A stretch of DNA of 64,000 bases from Prauserella salsuginis (GCF_024648885.1 NZ_JANBBF010000010.1:186001-250000), one strand, 5' to 3'; positions 24,226 through 32,693 are shown, counted from the first letter of the stretch. The notes: generated by a model from the sequence alone, not told the origin. Numbers and translations are program-made.

Positions 24226-24645
24226 TGAAGTCCTCCCGTATGTCACCAACGTCGGCCACAGTTTCGCATGCAGTCCGCCCGACATCGTCGTATACACCCG
24301 AATGGTGTATCGAGATATTTATATATACATAGTAAGTTGCAGTGATGTCGACATAATTGTCGACATCACGTTGGGCATGGTCCTGGCGTGAAGTCCGGCG
24401 GGGCTGGAGTGGGCGCCCCGACCTGATCCAGTCCCGCCGGCATCCATCCATCACGTTCACGAGAGCGTGCGAAGGGCATCGGAGTCGAGGATGTGGTGCA
24501 CACGTGACAAGGCGGTAGCCCTCGCTGAGTCGAGAAGTCGCGGTCGTCGCCCGAGCCTGGTCCGACAACATCATCGGACCTCGTGCGATACACAGGGACA
24601 AGCCGCTCACGATGAACACTTCTGGCCAGCAGCAGGCGGTACACC
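24226..24645. promoter_or_regulatory. Control region upstream of the XRE/DUF5753 gene
   Basis: This is a 420-base gene-free stretch between the minus-strand XRE/DUF397 operon and the plus-strand gene at 24646. Bases 24300-24335 are strikingly AT-rich (cgatatttatatatacatag) against a GC-rich background, typical of a promoter or DNA-melting element. The inverted repeat at 24342-24369 lies directly beside it. The rest shows no protein-like frame. Confidence 0.5.
24342..24369. promoter_or_regulatory. Perfect 12-bp inverted repeat with 4-bp spacer, candidate operator
   Basis: GTGATGTCGACA is followed by TAAT and then the exact complement TGTCGACATCAC. The 28-bp site contains two GTCGAC cores one helical turn and a half apart, a good size for a dimeric HTH regulator. 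It lies about 117 bases upstream of the XRE/DUF5753 start. That protein is the nearest candidate ligand. Confidence 0.65.
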
Positions 24646-25113
24646 ATGAGAGGGCGTCGCCGAACGATGACCGTCCTCGCCCTGCTTGGCCGCCTTGGTC
24701 GGCCAGCCCCTGAATCCTGGACCGTGCCATGTCGGGACGAGCAGGGCAGGAGAACGAAAGTGCGGATCGGGATCTCCACTGGCGGCGTCACGATCGCCGG
24801 CCCGCGACTCGAGCACCTGCAACTCACCCTTACCCCACTTGAGATCGGACGGTTGCGCGGCGCCCTGCGCGACGCGTTGCAGGTTCGTGCCCCCTTGGTC
24901 CCGGTGGAGCCACCGCCACCCCGTGGAAGCGGACGTCCATCCGGGCAACGTCCTCCCACGGCTGCGTACGAAGTCCGACCACGCCAGCGTTGGCTTCTGA
25001 TGGCCGGGCGTCGGCCGATCCAGCTCGGAGAGGCGAGGCACTACAACGACGGCCACGACCATCCAGAATGGCCGAGCAATGACCCGGACCGCGAGGTATG
25101 GCAAGCCGCTTGA
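24646..25113 (+). CDS. Hypothetical protein divergent from the XRE/DUF397 pair
   Basis: The 155-residue basic protein starts at an ATG at 24646 (an ATG at 24667 is an alternative). The central part (VRIGISTGGVTIAGPRLEHLQ, then PLEIGRLRGALRDALQ) is protein-like and recalls short actinomycete proteins found near DUF397 genes. The rest is Pro/Arg-rich and low complexity. No domain, signal peptide or membrane helix is recognised. Confidence 0.5.
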   Translation: MRGRRRTMTVLALLGRLGRPAPESWTVPCRDEQGRRTKVRIGISTGGVTIAGPRLEHLQLTLTPLEIGRLRGALRDALQVRAPLVPVEPPPPRGSGRPSGQRPPTAAYEVRPRQRWLLMAGRRPIQLGEARHYNDGHDHPEWPSNDPDREVWQAA

Positions 25114-25253
25114 CTCTATGTCATCGACGTCGAGTTCCGGACCTCTCTAGCGGTACATGTCGCCGAACGAATCCGGCACTGTCACCGGAAGTCCGACGGA
25201 CCTCGACAGGGCGGCGTTCGACTCCGTTGCATTCTCCGTCTCCCGGGCTCGCT

Positions 25254-25631
25254 GTGCCGGCGAAACCGGAGGTCGACGTTCTGCACCGCATTACCCGCGT
25301 CTATGCCGCCATCGGGATACTCGTTCCCGTATTCGGCCTCGTCACCGGTGCCAGCCTCGGTGTCCTCGGTGACGCGTGGCTCATCGCGTCCATGATCCTC
25401 ACCGCCACGGCGGCGGTCATCCTCATCGCCGTCATCCTGCCCGCCCAGCGTCGCACCCTCACAGCCCTCGACCACGCCGGAGCGCCGAGGGTCAACGGTC
25501 CCGACAACGAAGCCCCTGACCGCATCAGCTGCCGCCTCGCGATGCATACCGGAGTCTTCAATGTCCTTTGGGCGGTGGTGGTCATCCTCATGATCTATCG
25601 TCCTGGATCGACCACAGGAGTCGGGCTGTGA
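25254..25631 (+). CDS. Small integral membrane protein
   Basis: The 125-residue protein has three hydrophobic segments: AAIGILVPVFGLVTGASLG, WLIASMILTATAAVILIAVI, and VFNVLWAVVVILMIY near the C-terminus. It starts at a GTG at 25254, where the low-complexity upstream frame becomes membrane-like. The first two segments with the LHRITRVYAAIG start recall DUF2269-like membrane proteins, but I am not certain. It overlaps the next gene by four bases (GTGA), which suggests a two-protein membrane unit. Confidence 0.55.
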   Translation: MPAKPEVDVLHRITRVYAAIGILVPVFGLVTGASLGVLGDAWLIASMILTATAAVILIAVILPAQRRTLTALDHAGAPRVNGPDNEAPDRISCRLAMHTGVFNVLWAVVVILMIYRPGSTTGVGL

Positions 25632-25873
25632 ACCCGCGTCAGTCCCTCCACCTGGTCGGTACCATCGAACTAGCGACGCTGGTCGCGTTGCCGCTGAACA
25701 TGGCCACCGTTCATCTACCGGCCCTTCTCCACGGCCTTGCATACACCGTGACCGTCATCGTCGCGGTCCTCCTCATGAACGGACGCAACGGCCGTCGGTG
25801 CGGCGACCGGGTGATAATCCGCTGTATCACCCGGCGACCCTGTCGGGGGTCGCCGCTACCGTGGCGGCCATGA
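25628..25873 (+). CDS. Small membrane protein, possibly truncated
   Basis: The 81-residue product has two hydrophobic segments (IELATLVALPLNMATVHLPA and LAYTVTVIVAVLLM) and then a basic tail rich in Arg and Cys (ITRRPCRGSP) that looks non-native. The abrupt change after residue 55 suggests a frameshift or truncated C-terminus relative to DUF3817-like membrane proteins. The start overlaps the previous stop. The TetR gene follows 25 bases downstream on the same strand. Confidence 0.4.
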   Translation: MNPRQSLHLVGTIELATLVALPLNMATVHLPALLHGLAYTVTVIVAVLLMNGRNGRRCGDRVIIRCITRRPCRGSPLPWRP

Positions 25874-25898
25874 CCGAGCCCGACGATAGACTTGGGGT

Positions 25899-26642
25899 GT
25901 GTCAATCAACGCGGAACGCGCAGTGCGTCGTTCGGGCAGTGGCTACCGTGCTCGGTGGGAGGGGCACAACTCCGCGCGAGAGAAGTTGATCCTGCGGGCG
26001 GCGGTGGAGCTGCTCGAGGAAAGTTCCCCGGGCGCGGATATTGCGGTGCAGCAGGTCGCGAAGCGGGCGGGTTTGGCCAAGTCCGTGGTGTATCGACGGT
26101 TCAGTGATCGTGAAGATCTGGACCGTCGAGTCAGGTCGTATCTGGTTGAGGACTTTGCGGCCATGCTGGATGCGGAGCTAAACATCTCAGAGGGTTCGGT
26201 CGAGGAGATCCTCACCCGATCCATTCAGTCTGTCGCGGAGTGGATGTCGGAGCATCCGCGGCTGCACGAGTTCCTGCGCAACGGCCCGACCGCCGACGAG
26301 GCCAATACGGACGCGGTCAGCAGCCTGAAGGCCAGAATGGTCGGCAAGGCGCGCGAGATCATCGGGTCCATAGCGAAATCGATCGAAGTCGATGAAGGCG
26401 CCTTCAGATCATTGAGCACGGCCGTCGTTACGATGGTGGAGGGCACGCTGACCCAATGGGTCCGCGATCCGAACCCGGACACGAACCAATCGGAGGTCGT
26501 CGCTGATCTCGCGACGTATGCCTGGTACGTGCTTGATGGCGCTCTTCAGTCCGCGGGGTTCATCATCGACCCGACGGCCGAACTCGTCACGGTCATCAAT
26601 CAGCTGCCCGGCCCCGCCAGCGACGACGCTGTCACGAGGTGA
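25899..26642 (+). CDS. TetR-family transcription regulator
   Basis: The 247-residue protein has a TetR DNA-binding domain at residues 27-75: LILRAAVELLEES, then IAVQQVAKRAGLAKSVVYRRF and SDREDLDRRV. A helical ligand-binding domain follows. It converges on the FprB-type reductase gene, whose end it overlaps by 11 bases. The FprB/diiron-oxygenase operon is the likely target, as TetR regulators next to redox operons often sense a substrate. Its operator was not located. The start is a GTG. Confidence 0.88.
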   Translation: MSINAERAVRRSGSGYRARWEGHNSAREKLILRAAVELLEESSPGADIAVQQVAKRAGLAKSVVYRRFSDREDLDRRVRSYLVEDFAAMLDAELNISEGSVEEILTRSIQSVAEWMSEHPRLHEFLRNGPTADEANTDAVSSLKARMVGKAREIIGSIAKSIEVDEGAFRSLSTAVVTMVEGTLTQWVRDPNPDTNQSEVVADLATYAWYVLDGALQSAGFIIDPTAELVTVINQLPGPASDDAVTR

Positions 26643-28152
26643 GAACGCGTCGGCGTTGCTCAGCGAGGGTTGAGAGCTCGTCGTTGCTCGTTGCGGGTGC
26701 GGCCAGGTAGCCCGCGTTGAAGTCGGCGACCAGTTCGGTCACGGTTTCCAATGCGCAGGACTTGTTGTTGCCGATGAAGCCGCTCGGGCCGCGCTTGATC
26801 CATCCGGTGACGAACGTACCCGGCGAAGCGTCGCCGGTTTCGGGATGGAGCACCCGGCCACGCTCGTTCGGCACGACACGGGCCGCCTCGTCAAATGGCA
26901 GGCCGGACAGCGGCGTCCCCCGGTATCCGATCGAGGTCAGCACCAGCCCGGCGTCCATGACCTCGAGCTCTCCGGTCGATTTGACGCGCGCGACGTCGTC
27001 GGCCGCGTCGACGAGTTCGTTGCGTTCGAACTCGACCCCGTCGACATGGGCACCTCCGGTGATTCGGACCGGGGACAGCAGGTAGCGCAGCTCGATGCGC
27101 CGCGCCGTGTTCGTAGCAGGCGAGAGGCCGCGCAGCACTGTGAGCTTGTGATCCATAGCGTCGGCGAGGGCTAGTTCTTCTGATCGGGCGGTGAGTTCGA
27201 CGCCGGGAGTCGAGCGGAGTCCAACCAGCTCGGGCAGTGTGAAGGCCGACTGGGCAGGCCCGCGCCGACCGGCGAGCACGACTTCCTCGATCCCGCTGCC
27301 GCGCAACGCGTGCAGCGCGGCCGGGGAAATGTCGGTCTCGGTGAGGGTGTCCGGGTCGACGGTGAGGATCCGGGCGACGTCGAGGGCGACGTTGCCGTTG
27401 CCGATCACCACGGCACGGCGGTGCGACAGGTCGAACGTGCGGTCGGTGAACTCCGGGTGGCCGTTGTACCAGGCGACGAACTCGGTCGCGGAGGCCGCGC
27501 CGGGCAAGTCGATGCCGGGTATGTCGAGCTTGCGGTCGGACGAGGCGCCCACAGCGTAGATGACCGCGTGGTGGTGAGCGAGCAACTCGTCGTGGGTGAG
27601 GTGTTTGCCGATCTCGACGCCGCAGAACAGACTCAGCCCGTCCTGGTCACGGATGCGGTCGAACTGGTCGCTGACCTTTCTGGTGCGTTGATGGTCGGGT
27701 GCCACGCCCCACCGGGCCAGCCCGTACGGCTGGGACAGCCGCTCGAACACGTTGACCCGCGCGCCCGGAATGGTCAGGATCTCATCGGCCGCGTACATGC
27801 CCGCGGGCCCGGACCCGACAACGGCGACCCGCAGCGATTCGGGCCGGTCGCGCACCGTCAATGGTGGTACAACCGGCGCCAGTATCGGGTATTCCCGTGG
27901 GCTGCGGTAGAAGTCGCTGTTGATCGAGAGGAAGTCCTGTTCCTCGTCGGTGAGTTTTGTGTGCGGCTTGATCGCGTCCACCGGGCACGCCGACACGCAC
28001 GCACCGCAGTCGACACACGTCGCCGGGTCGATGTAGAGCATCTCCGCCGAGGTGAAGTCGGGCTCGTCCGGAGTCGGATGGATGCAGTTGACCGGGCACG
28101 CCAACACACACGACGCGTCGCTGCAGCACGACTGGGTGACAACGTGCGGCAT
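26632..28152 (-). CDS. fprB: FprB-type ferredoxin/NADP reductase with N-terminal 4Fe-4S ferredoxin domain
   Basis: The 506-residue protein fuses a bacterial ferredoxin to a GR-type flavoprotein. Residues 1-65 hold two cysteine clusters: SCCSDASCVLACPVNCIHP and VDCGACVSACPVDAIKP. Residues 105-500 hold the FAD site GSGPAGMYAADEIL, the NAD(P) site GNGNVALDVARIL and SAFTLPEL. The C-terminal GTFVTGWIKRGPSGFIGNN motif is typical of the adrenodoxin-reductase/FprB group. It transfers electrons from NADPH through the ferredoxin domain. ATG overlaps the diiron oxygenase stop by one base (TGATG), so the pair is translationally coupled and the reductase probably feeds that oxygenase. As I recall, mycobacterial fprB has the same neighbour. 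Confidence 0.9.
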   Translation of the reverse strand: MPHVVTQSCCSDASCVLACPVNCIHPTPDEPDFTSAEMLYIDPATCVDCGACVSACPVDAIKPHTKLTDEEQDFLSINSDFYRSPREYPILAPVVPPLTVRDRPESLRVAVVGSGPAGMYAADEILTIPGARVNVFERLSQPYGLARWGVAPDHQRTRKVSDQFDRIRDQDGLSLFCGVEIGKHLTHDELLAHHHAVIYAVGASSDRKLDIPGIDLPGAASATEFVAWYNGHPEFTDRTFDLSHRRAVVIGNGNVALDVARILTVDPDTLTETDISPAALHALRGSGIEEVVLAGRRGPAQSAFTLPELVGLRSTPGVELTARSEELALADAMDHKLTVLRGLSPATNTARRIELRYLLSPVRITGGAHVDGVEFERNELVDAADDVARVKSTGELEVMDAGLVLTSIGYRGTPLSGLPFDEAARVVPNERGRVLHPETGDASPGTFVTGWIKRGPSGFIGNNKSCALETVTELVADFNAGYLAAPATSNDELSTLAEQRRRVLTS

Positions 28153-29150
28153 CAGCCCACCCGCCGCGCGTCACGAGACGGCTCGCCGCGATAGCGCGAA
28201 GGCTTCCCGTCGATGTGCAGGCGCTTCCACAGCTGCCTGCTGATCGGGTTCATCAAGCCGAGGTCGGTGGCGAGCTTGCGCATGTCACCGAAGTAGCTAC
28301 TCAGAATCGCCCGGGAATGCTCGCTACGCCAGAACGCCTCCCGAAACACCTCGCGCGGGATACCGAACTGACGGGCGAACGAGCGCGGCGGCGTCATGAT
28401 CTCACCCGCGAGCCACCGCATCGCCAGCGGGAACGCCAGCGCACACACCGCCTTGCCCGCCGGGCCCATCTTCTCGATATGCACCCGCAGGAAATCGCCG
28501 CCGAAGGAGATGTGCCGCGCTTCCTCGGCGATGTGGATCTGCATCACGCGCAGCACCGCCGGGGGCATGTTCGCGCCCTCGCGGATGACGGCCTTCTGGA
28601 AGTGATCAATCGGTTCCTCACCCGCCAGGATGCCGATGAACAGGATCACGTGCGCGTAGCCACCGGCCACCCCGATCAGCGGCGACATCCTCCGAAACCA
28701 CGGCCGCATCCCGGGAACGTCGACACCGATCCGATTGACCAGCTCCTGAAACATCTGGATGTGGTTGCATTCCTCGGTCATCTCATGCAGGCAGTAGCGA
28801 AACTCCGCTGACCCGTTGGGCAGCTTGAAGATGTACTGCATCATCCCGCGGATCAGGATGCTCTCGAACGCGGAACCGACCTTGAGCGAGTTGGCCAGCC
28901 GCCACTTGCCGATCTCGATCTGCCGATCCAGCGGCAGATCCCGATACCACTGGGTCGCACCCAGCGGATCGATATCGGCCGAAAGCACCCAGCGCCGGTC
29001 GTGCGGGTCGATGGCGTACTCCGGCGCGTCCCAGTCGATGTCCTGGAACGGATCAAAACTCTGGTGCACCGACCCCTCAGACAAGGTCGCCAGCAGATCG
29101 CGATACTCCTGGTCGAACGGATCAACCCCAGTCGACGACGACAACGTCAC
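28152..29150 (-). CDS. AurF-like diiron oxygenase
   Basis: The 332-residue protein starts at a GTG at 29150 behind GAGGAGGTATCG. It is an all-helical ferritin-like diiron protein of the AurF (p-aminobenzoate N-oxygenase) type. Iron ligands appear as two E-x2-H motifs: EMTEECNHIQMF near residue 150 and HIAEEARHISFG near residue 225, with FESILIRGMMQY carrying another glutamate. Family members oxidise amines or hydrocarbons with O2. The downstream FprB-type gene supplies reductant. Physiological substrate is unknown. The TetR across the operon end may sense it. Confidence 0.85.
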   Translation of the reverse strand: MTLSSSTGVDPFDQEYRDLLATLSEGSVHQSFDPFQDIDWDAPEYAIDPHDRRWVLSADIDPLGATQWYRDLPLDRQIEIGKWRLANSLKVGSAFESILIRGMMQYIFKLPNGSAEFRYCLHEMTEECNHIQMFQELVNRIGVDVPGMRPWFRRMSPLIGVAGGYAHVILFIGILAGEEPIDHFQKAVIREGANMPPAVLRVMQIHIAEEARHISFGGDFLRVHIEKMGPAGKAVCALAFPLAMRWLAGEIMTPPRSFARQFGIPREVFREAFWRSEHSRAILSSYFGDMRKLATDLGLMNPISRQLWKRLHIDGKPSRYRGEPSRDARRVG

Positions 29151-29508
29151 CGATACCTCCTCGTCATGACAGCCCCTACCCGATTGCCGATGCGATCCGG
29201 GCCCATTCGAAGCCAAATTTACTGGGACACACCGTCCCGGGCAAGGCCCCAGGGCGGGTGGGGTCTCGATCGGGAGTACGGGCCGTGAGCAGGGCGGTGC
29301 GTCGGTAGCCCGAGCCTGACGCCACCTCGCCGCAGCGCGCGCGGCCCGCGGCGGGCTTGTTGAACCACGTCGCCAGCTGCGGTGGCCATGGTCGGCCTCT
29401 GTCTGTCAAGCTGCCGGTCGGGTCTGGGGTTCGCGCGACAGCCCTGCGGATGCCCGCCTCGATTCGCTGGGGTTGGGCGGGCACCCGCAGGCCCGGTCAC
29501 CGGTGTCG
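29151..29508. other. Gene-free region upstream of the diiron oxygenase
   Basis: These 358 bases separate the diiron oxygenase start from the end of the alpha/beta-hydrolase gene. Only short Arg/Pro-rich frames without good starts are seen. The stretch next to the GTG at 29150 should carry the promoter of the fprB operon; no clear -35/-10 or operator was identified. Confidence 0.4.
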
Positions 29509-30477
29509 TTACTGCAGCGCGGTTCGCAGCGCGTCGATCGCGAGGTGGCGGGCGACGTTGGCGGCACGGGTGTCGCGCAGGCTGTCCAGGAGCAGGAAGT
29601 CATGGACCATGCCGGCGACGCGGACCGAGGTGACGTCGACGCCGGCTTCGCGCAGCTTGTTGGCGTACTGTTCGCCCTCGTCACGCAGGACGTCGGCCTC
29701 GTCGGTGATGACGAGCGTGGTGGGCAGGCCCTTGAGGTCGTCCAGGGACGTCTGCAACGGTGAGGCGTATTTCTCGGCACGTTGGGCGGGGTCGGTGGTG
29801 TATTGGTCCCAGAACCACTTCATGCCCTCGCGCGTGAGGTAGTACCCCTCGGCGAACTGGATGTAGGAGGGCGTGTCGAAATCGGCGTTGGTCACCGGGT
29901 ACAGCAGCACCTGGGCCTTGAGGTCGATGCCGCCTCGGTCCTTGTTCATCAGGGCGAACACCGTCGACATGCAGCCGCCGACCGACTCGCCGGTGACCGC
30001 GATGCGAGTGGTGTCCAGGTCGTAATCGGCGCCGTGTTGCTGCACCCACCGGCCCACGGCGTAGTTCTGCTCGACTTGGGTGGGGTACCCCTTCTCCGGC
30101 GCGCGATCGTAGACCGGGAACACACCTGCGGCGCCGGCGCCGACGGCCAGTTCACGGAAGAGGCGGTCGTGGGTCTTGTCGTCCCCGAAGACCCAGCCGG
30201 CACCGTGGATGTAGAACACCACCGGCAGCGGACCGGTCATGCCTTTGGGCCGGATGATGCGGGTGGGGACGGTGCCCCATTGGCCGGCGTCCACGTCCAC
30301 CCACTGCTCGTCCACATCCGGACGTGGCACACCTTCGCCACTTTGCAGGTCGAGCAGGATCTGCCGACCCTGTTCCGGTGGCACCTCGTAGATGCGGGGA
30401 CGCGGATCGGTCGCTTCGGCCAGTTCCCTCGCGGCTGGTTCGAGGTACGGGGTCATGGGAGCTGGAATCTCGGTCAT
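29509..30477 (-). CDS. Alpha/beta-hydrolase (HSL/acetyl-esterase family)
   Basis: The 322-residue protein (ATG at 30477 after GAGGGAGAGAACG) is a hormone-sensitive-lipase-like esterase. It shows the oxyanion motif VFYIHGAGW (HGAGW in place of HGGG) near residue 95, the nucleophile elbow GESVGG near 165, DEADVLRDEG carrying the catalytic Asp near 265, and GMVHDF with the His near 295. It hydrolyses esters or lactones of small molecules. It is the third gene of a minus-strand operon with ADC-like and DJ-1-like genes. That operon starts at the TetR-type operator at 32267, so it belongs to the same catabolic regulon. Confidence 0.85.
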   Translation of the reverse strand: MTEIPAPMTPYLEPAARELAEATDPRPRIYEVPPEQGRQILLDLQSGEGVPRPDVDEQWVDVDAGQWGTVPTRIIRPKGMTGPLPVVFYIHGAGWVFGDDKTHDRLFRELAVGAGAAGVFPVYDRAPEKGYPTQVEQNYAVGRWVQQHGADYDLDTTRIAVTGESVGGCMSTVFALMNKDRGGIDLKAQVLLYPVTNADFDTPSYIQFAEGYYLTREGMKWFWDQYTTDPAQRAEKYASPLQTSLDDLKGLPTTLVITDEADVLRDEGEQYANKLREAGVDVTSVRVAGMVHDFLLLDSLRDTRAANVARHLAIDALRTALQ

Positions 30478-30546
30478 CGTTCTCTCCCTCGGCGATGGCA
30501 TTGTTTCTCCGGCGGAAGCCCGGGGTCGCGCCGGTGGTTCTGGGGC

Positions 30547-31269
30547 CTACTCCTTTCCCGAGACCTCCTTTCCCGAGACATCGGTGATGATTCGGCGCGC
30601 GAGCGCGGCCGACGAGCCAGGGTTCTGTCCGGTGTAGAGGTTGCGATCGACGACCACCTTGGACTTCAGCGGCAGACCGGACGTGTAGTGCGCTCCTGCC
30701 GCTTTGAGCCGGTCTTCGAGCAACCACTTCGCTTTCCACGCGAACGGGTTGAGCCGCTCCTCGGCATTCGACAGACCGGTCATCGCGTAGCCGGCGAACG
30801 GCCAGCTGCCGTCGGCGTTCCGGGCGGCCAACGCTGCCGCCGGGGCGTGGCAGAGCAGCGCGAGCGGCCGGCCCGAGGCAAGCCGTTTCGTCAGCAGGGC
30901 ACCGGAGTCTCCGTCGACGGCGAGGTCCTCCATCGGTCCGTGCCCGCCGGAATAGAAGACGGCGTCGAAGTCATCGGGGTCCATCCCGGACAGATCTGCC
31001 GGGTCGTTCAACACGGGCGCGAGCCGGTCGAGTTGTGCTCTCAGCTTCTTGGCCGCGTGGGGTAGCACGCCGCCTTTGATCCCGAGGCTCAGCTTGTCGA
31101 CGACCGGCTGCACACCGGCGGGCGTGGCGACAGTGACCTCCCACCCGGCTTCGCCGAACAGCGTGTAGGGGACGACGAACTCCTCCGCCCAGAAGCCGGT
31201 CGGGTGCTGTGTTCCGTCCTTGAGCGTCCACACTCTGGCGGCCGAAACCACCTGCAAAACCCTGGTCAT
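30547..31269 (-). CDS. DJ-1/PfpI (Hsp31-like) family protein
   Basis: The 240-residue protein is a class I glutamine-amidotransferase-like protein of the DJ-1/Hsp31 type. DFDAVFYSGGHGPMEDL is followed by LALLCHAPAAALA, where C sits in the nucleophile elbow, and GLSNAEE. Family members act as glyoxalase III or deglycase enzymes, or as chaperones protecting from reactive carbonyls. That fits an operon dealing with ketone-type substrates. The C-terminus is a tandem VSGKEVSGKE repeat. It lies between the ADC-like gene (gap 58) and the esterase gene (gap 69). Confidence 0.83.
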   Translation of the reverse strand: MTRVLQVVSAARVWTLKDGTQHPTGFWAEEFVVPYTLFGEAGWEVTVATPAGVQPVVDKLSLGIKGGVLPHAAKKLRAQLDRLAPVLNDPADLSGMDPDDFDAVFYSGGHGPMEDLAVDGDSGALLTKRLASGRPLALLCHAPAAALAARNADGSWPFAGYAMTGLSNAEERLNPFAWKAKWLLEDRLKAAGAHYTSGLPLKSKVVVDRNLYTGQNPGSSAALARRIITDVSGKEVSGKE

Positions 31270-31327
31270 CGCGAAACTCCTCGGCGGCTGTCGGCTACGT
31301 CGGTGGCTGTCGGCTGCGCTGTCCCGG

Positions 31328-32245
31328 TCAGGCCGCGCTGGGGACCGAGTACGGCACGGGCATGTGCAGGGCGAGCTGGCCTTCGGTGATCACGTCCAGG
31401 CGAATCGTGCGGATCGGCTCCAGCGAGCGCAGGTCATCGGTCATCCGCCCCTTGCCGAGTCGCAGGTCGACACCGCGAGGCAGGACTGCACTCCCGGCCG
31501 AGAGCACATTGGTCTGGCTCAAGGTCGAATGCCACGCGCCGGCGATAGAGGTGTAGGAGGTGAGGGTCGACACGCGCTCGCCACTGGGGTAGCGGGTCTG
31601 CGCGGGGGTCGGTGCGGAGAACGCGACATCGGTCTCGCCGGAGTCGCCCACCACGCGCGCGGCGGCGCGGCGGGTGTCGATGTCGACGTCGAGCTCGGTC
31701 ACCCATTTCGGGAAGCCGTAGCCGTCGTGGCCGCGAACCTGGGCGATGTCGGTGTTGACCGGCAGCGACAGCACGTAGGTGTCCAGGTGGTCGTTCTTCA
31801 GGGCTGCGGCGAGATCGACGGCGCCAAGCCGTCCGTGTCGGGCCGGGCGCACGGCGACGCCGACGGCGGCCTCGGTGTAGAAGTCGATGTCACACACCTC
31901 GTAGCGAAAGAAGATCACCGATGCCAATCCGACGCCCGGCACGACTTCCAGCGGCGCCAGTTCTCGGGGCAGCCGGGCGCGGATCGCACGCGAACGGGCA
32001 AGCATCGTCAGTCGCGCCGAGGACATGCGGTAGTAGAAGTTCGGAGTCAGGGTCGAACCGATCGGCGAGTCGACCCTCGTCTTGGGCAGACGCCGGAAGA
32101 AATCCACGCCGCTGACCCGGGAATCGCGAGCGACCTCGTCGAGATCGGTGTCCATCCGGTACCGATCGAACAAGCCGCCCTTCGGAACCGTGACCCTGCG
32201 GCCACCCAGGTCGACCTCGACCGTCTCCTGATGTGTCGCTGACAT
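31328..32245 (-). CDS. Acetoacetate-decarboxylase-like (ADC) family protein
   Basis: The 305-residue protein matches the ADC superfamily, with GYGFPKWVTELDVDI holding the lysine that forms a Schiff base in true ADC. FYYRMSSARLTMLA, YEVCDIDFYTEAAVGVAV and a C-terminal LEPIRTIRLDVIT strand also fit. Superfamily members decarboxylate, hydrolyse or cyclise beta-keto compounds. As first gene of the operon with DJ-1-like and esterase genes, it starts about 20 bases from a 19-bp operator shared with two other promoters of the island. The reaction is not identifiable from the sequence. Confidence 0.8.
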   Translation of the reverse strand: MSATHQETVEVDLGGRRVTVPKGGLFDRYRMDTDLDEVARDSRVSGVDFFRRLPKTRVDSPIGSTLTPNFYYRMSSARLTMLARSRAIRARLPRELAPLEVVPGVGLASVIFFRYEVCDIDFYTEAAVGVAVRPARHGRLGAVDLAAALKNDHLDTYVLSLPVNTDIAQVRGHDGYGFPKWVTELDVDIDTRRAAARVVGDSGETDVAFSAPTPAQTRYPSGERVSTLTSYTSIAGAWHSTLSQTNVLSAGSAVLPRGVDLRLGKGRMTDDLRSLEPIRTIRLDVITEGQLALHMPVPYSVPSAA

Positions 32246-32266
32246 CGCGAATTGCCCCTCACCTCA

Positions 32267-32285
32267 ATGTATACAGTGCTCACAT
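32267..32285 (-). promoter_or_regulatory. Operator A of the TetR regulon (ADC-like operon)
   Basis: On the minus strand the sequence reads ATGTGAGCACTGTATACAT. It differs from operator C only at position 15 and from operator B at three positions. It abuts a -10-like TAGGCT (32291-32286), 18 bases from a -35 TTGACG (32315-32310). A weaker copy of the site overlaps that -35. Binding here would block the promoter of the ADC-like, DJ-1-like and esterase genes. Confidence 0.72.
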
Positions 32286-32560
32286 AGCCTAACCCGAAAA
32301 TGTAAGCACCGTCAACACAAGGCTGGCCCCTTGACTCCTCCAATGCAAACCGGCCCTCCGGTACAAGCCGACCCTTCAGCGGGAATCAGCCCTCGGACGT
32401 AAGCCGACCTTTCGACGTGGGCGCAACCGCATGCCGTGCCGCCTGCCAGCGGGTTGGCCGTCTTCACCACTGCTGCGAGAGCACCCGAGTACGCCCGGCA
32501 GGGCGCGATATCCGTTCGAACTTCCCGAGGGGTCGGTCTCGGCCCGGCCGAGCTATTCGA

Positions 32561-32599
32561 GACATGGCGCGCTGTCCGAGGGACATGGCGTTCTGTCCG
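32561..32599. repeat. Tandem 21-bp direct repeat with dyad character
   Basis: GACATGGCGCGCTGTCCG at 32561 and GACATGGCGTTCTGTCCG at 32582 differ at two bases and lie exactly 21 bp (two helical turns) apart. Each unit has GACA/TGTC ends that form a small dyad. The spacing suggests two proteins bound on one face of the DNA, upstream of the quinone oxidoreductase promoter. Confidence 0.5.
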
Positions 32600-32613
32600 C
32601 TAGATGCCACATG

Positions 32614-32643
32614 TTGACACTGCTTACTCCTGCCGGCTAATGT
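32614..32643 (+). promoter_or_regulatory. Promoter of the quinone oxidoreductase gene
   Basis: TTGACA (32614-32619) and TAATGT (32638-32643) are separated by 18 bases, a good match to a primary-sigma promoter. The -10 overlaps operator B. The -35 region repeats part of the operator sequence (ATGTTGACACTGCTTAC). Confidence 0.6.
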
Positions 32644-32658
32644 ATGCACTGTAAACAT
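32640..32658 (+). promoter_or_regulatory. Operator B of the TetR regulon (quinone oxidoreductase gene)
   Basis: ATGTATGCACTGTAAACAT matches operators A and C at 16 or more of 19 positions and overlaps the -10 element and likely transcription start. It sits 36 bases before the ATG at 32694. Confidence 0.7.
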
Positions 32659-32693
32659 CGGTCGGCGGGAGCTTCGCTCCGGACGGAGGGGTC

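Larger units (their letters stand above)
32286..32693. other. Divergent control region between ADC-like and quinone oxidoreductase genes
   Basis: This 408-base gene-free region holds two promoters and their operators at its ends, plus a 21-bp tandem repeat at 32561-32599. The middle (32330-32420) has loosely repeated aagccgac motifs. No credible coding frame is seen. Confidence 0.55.
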
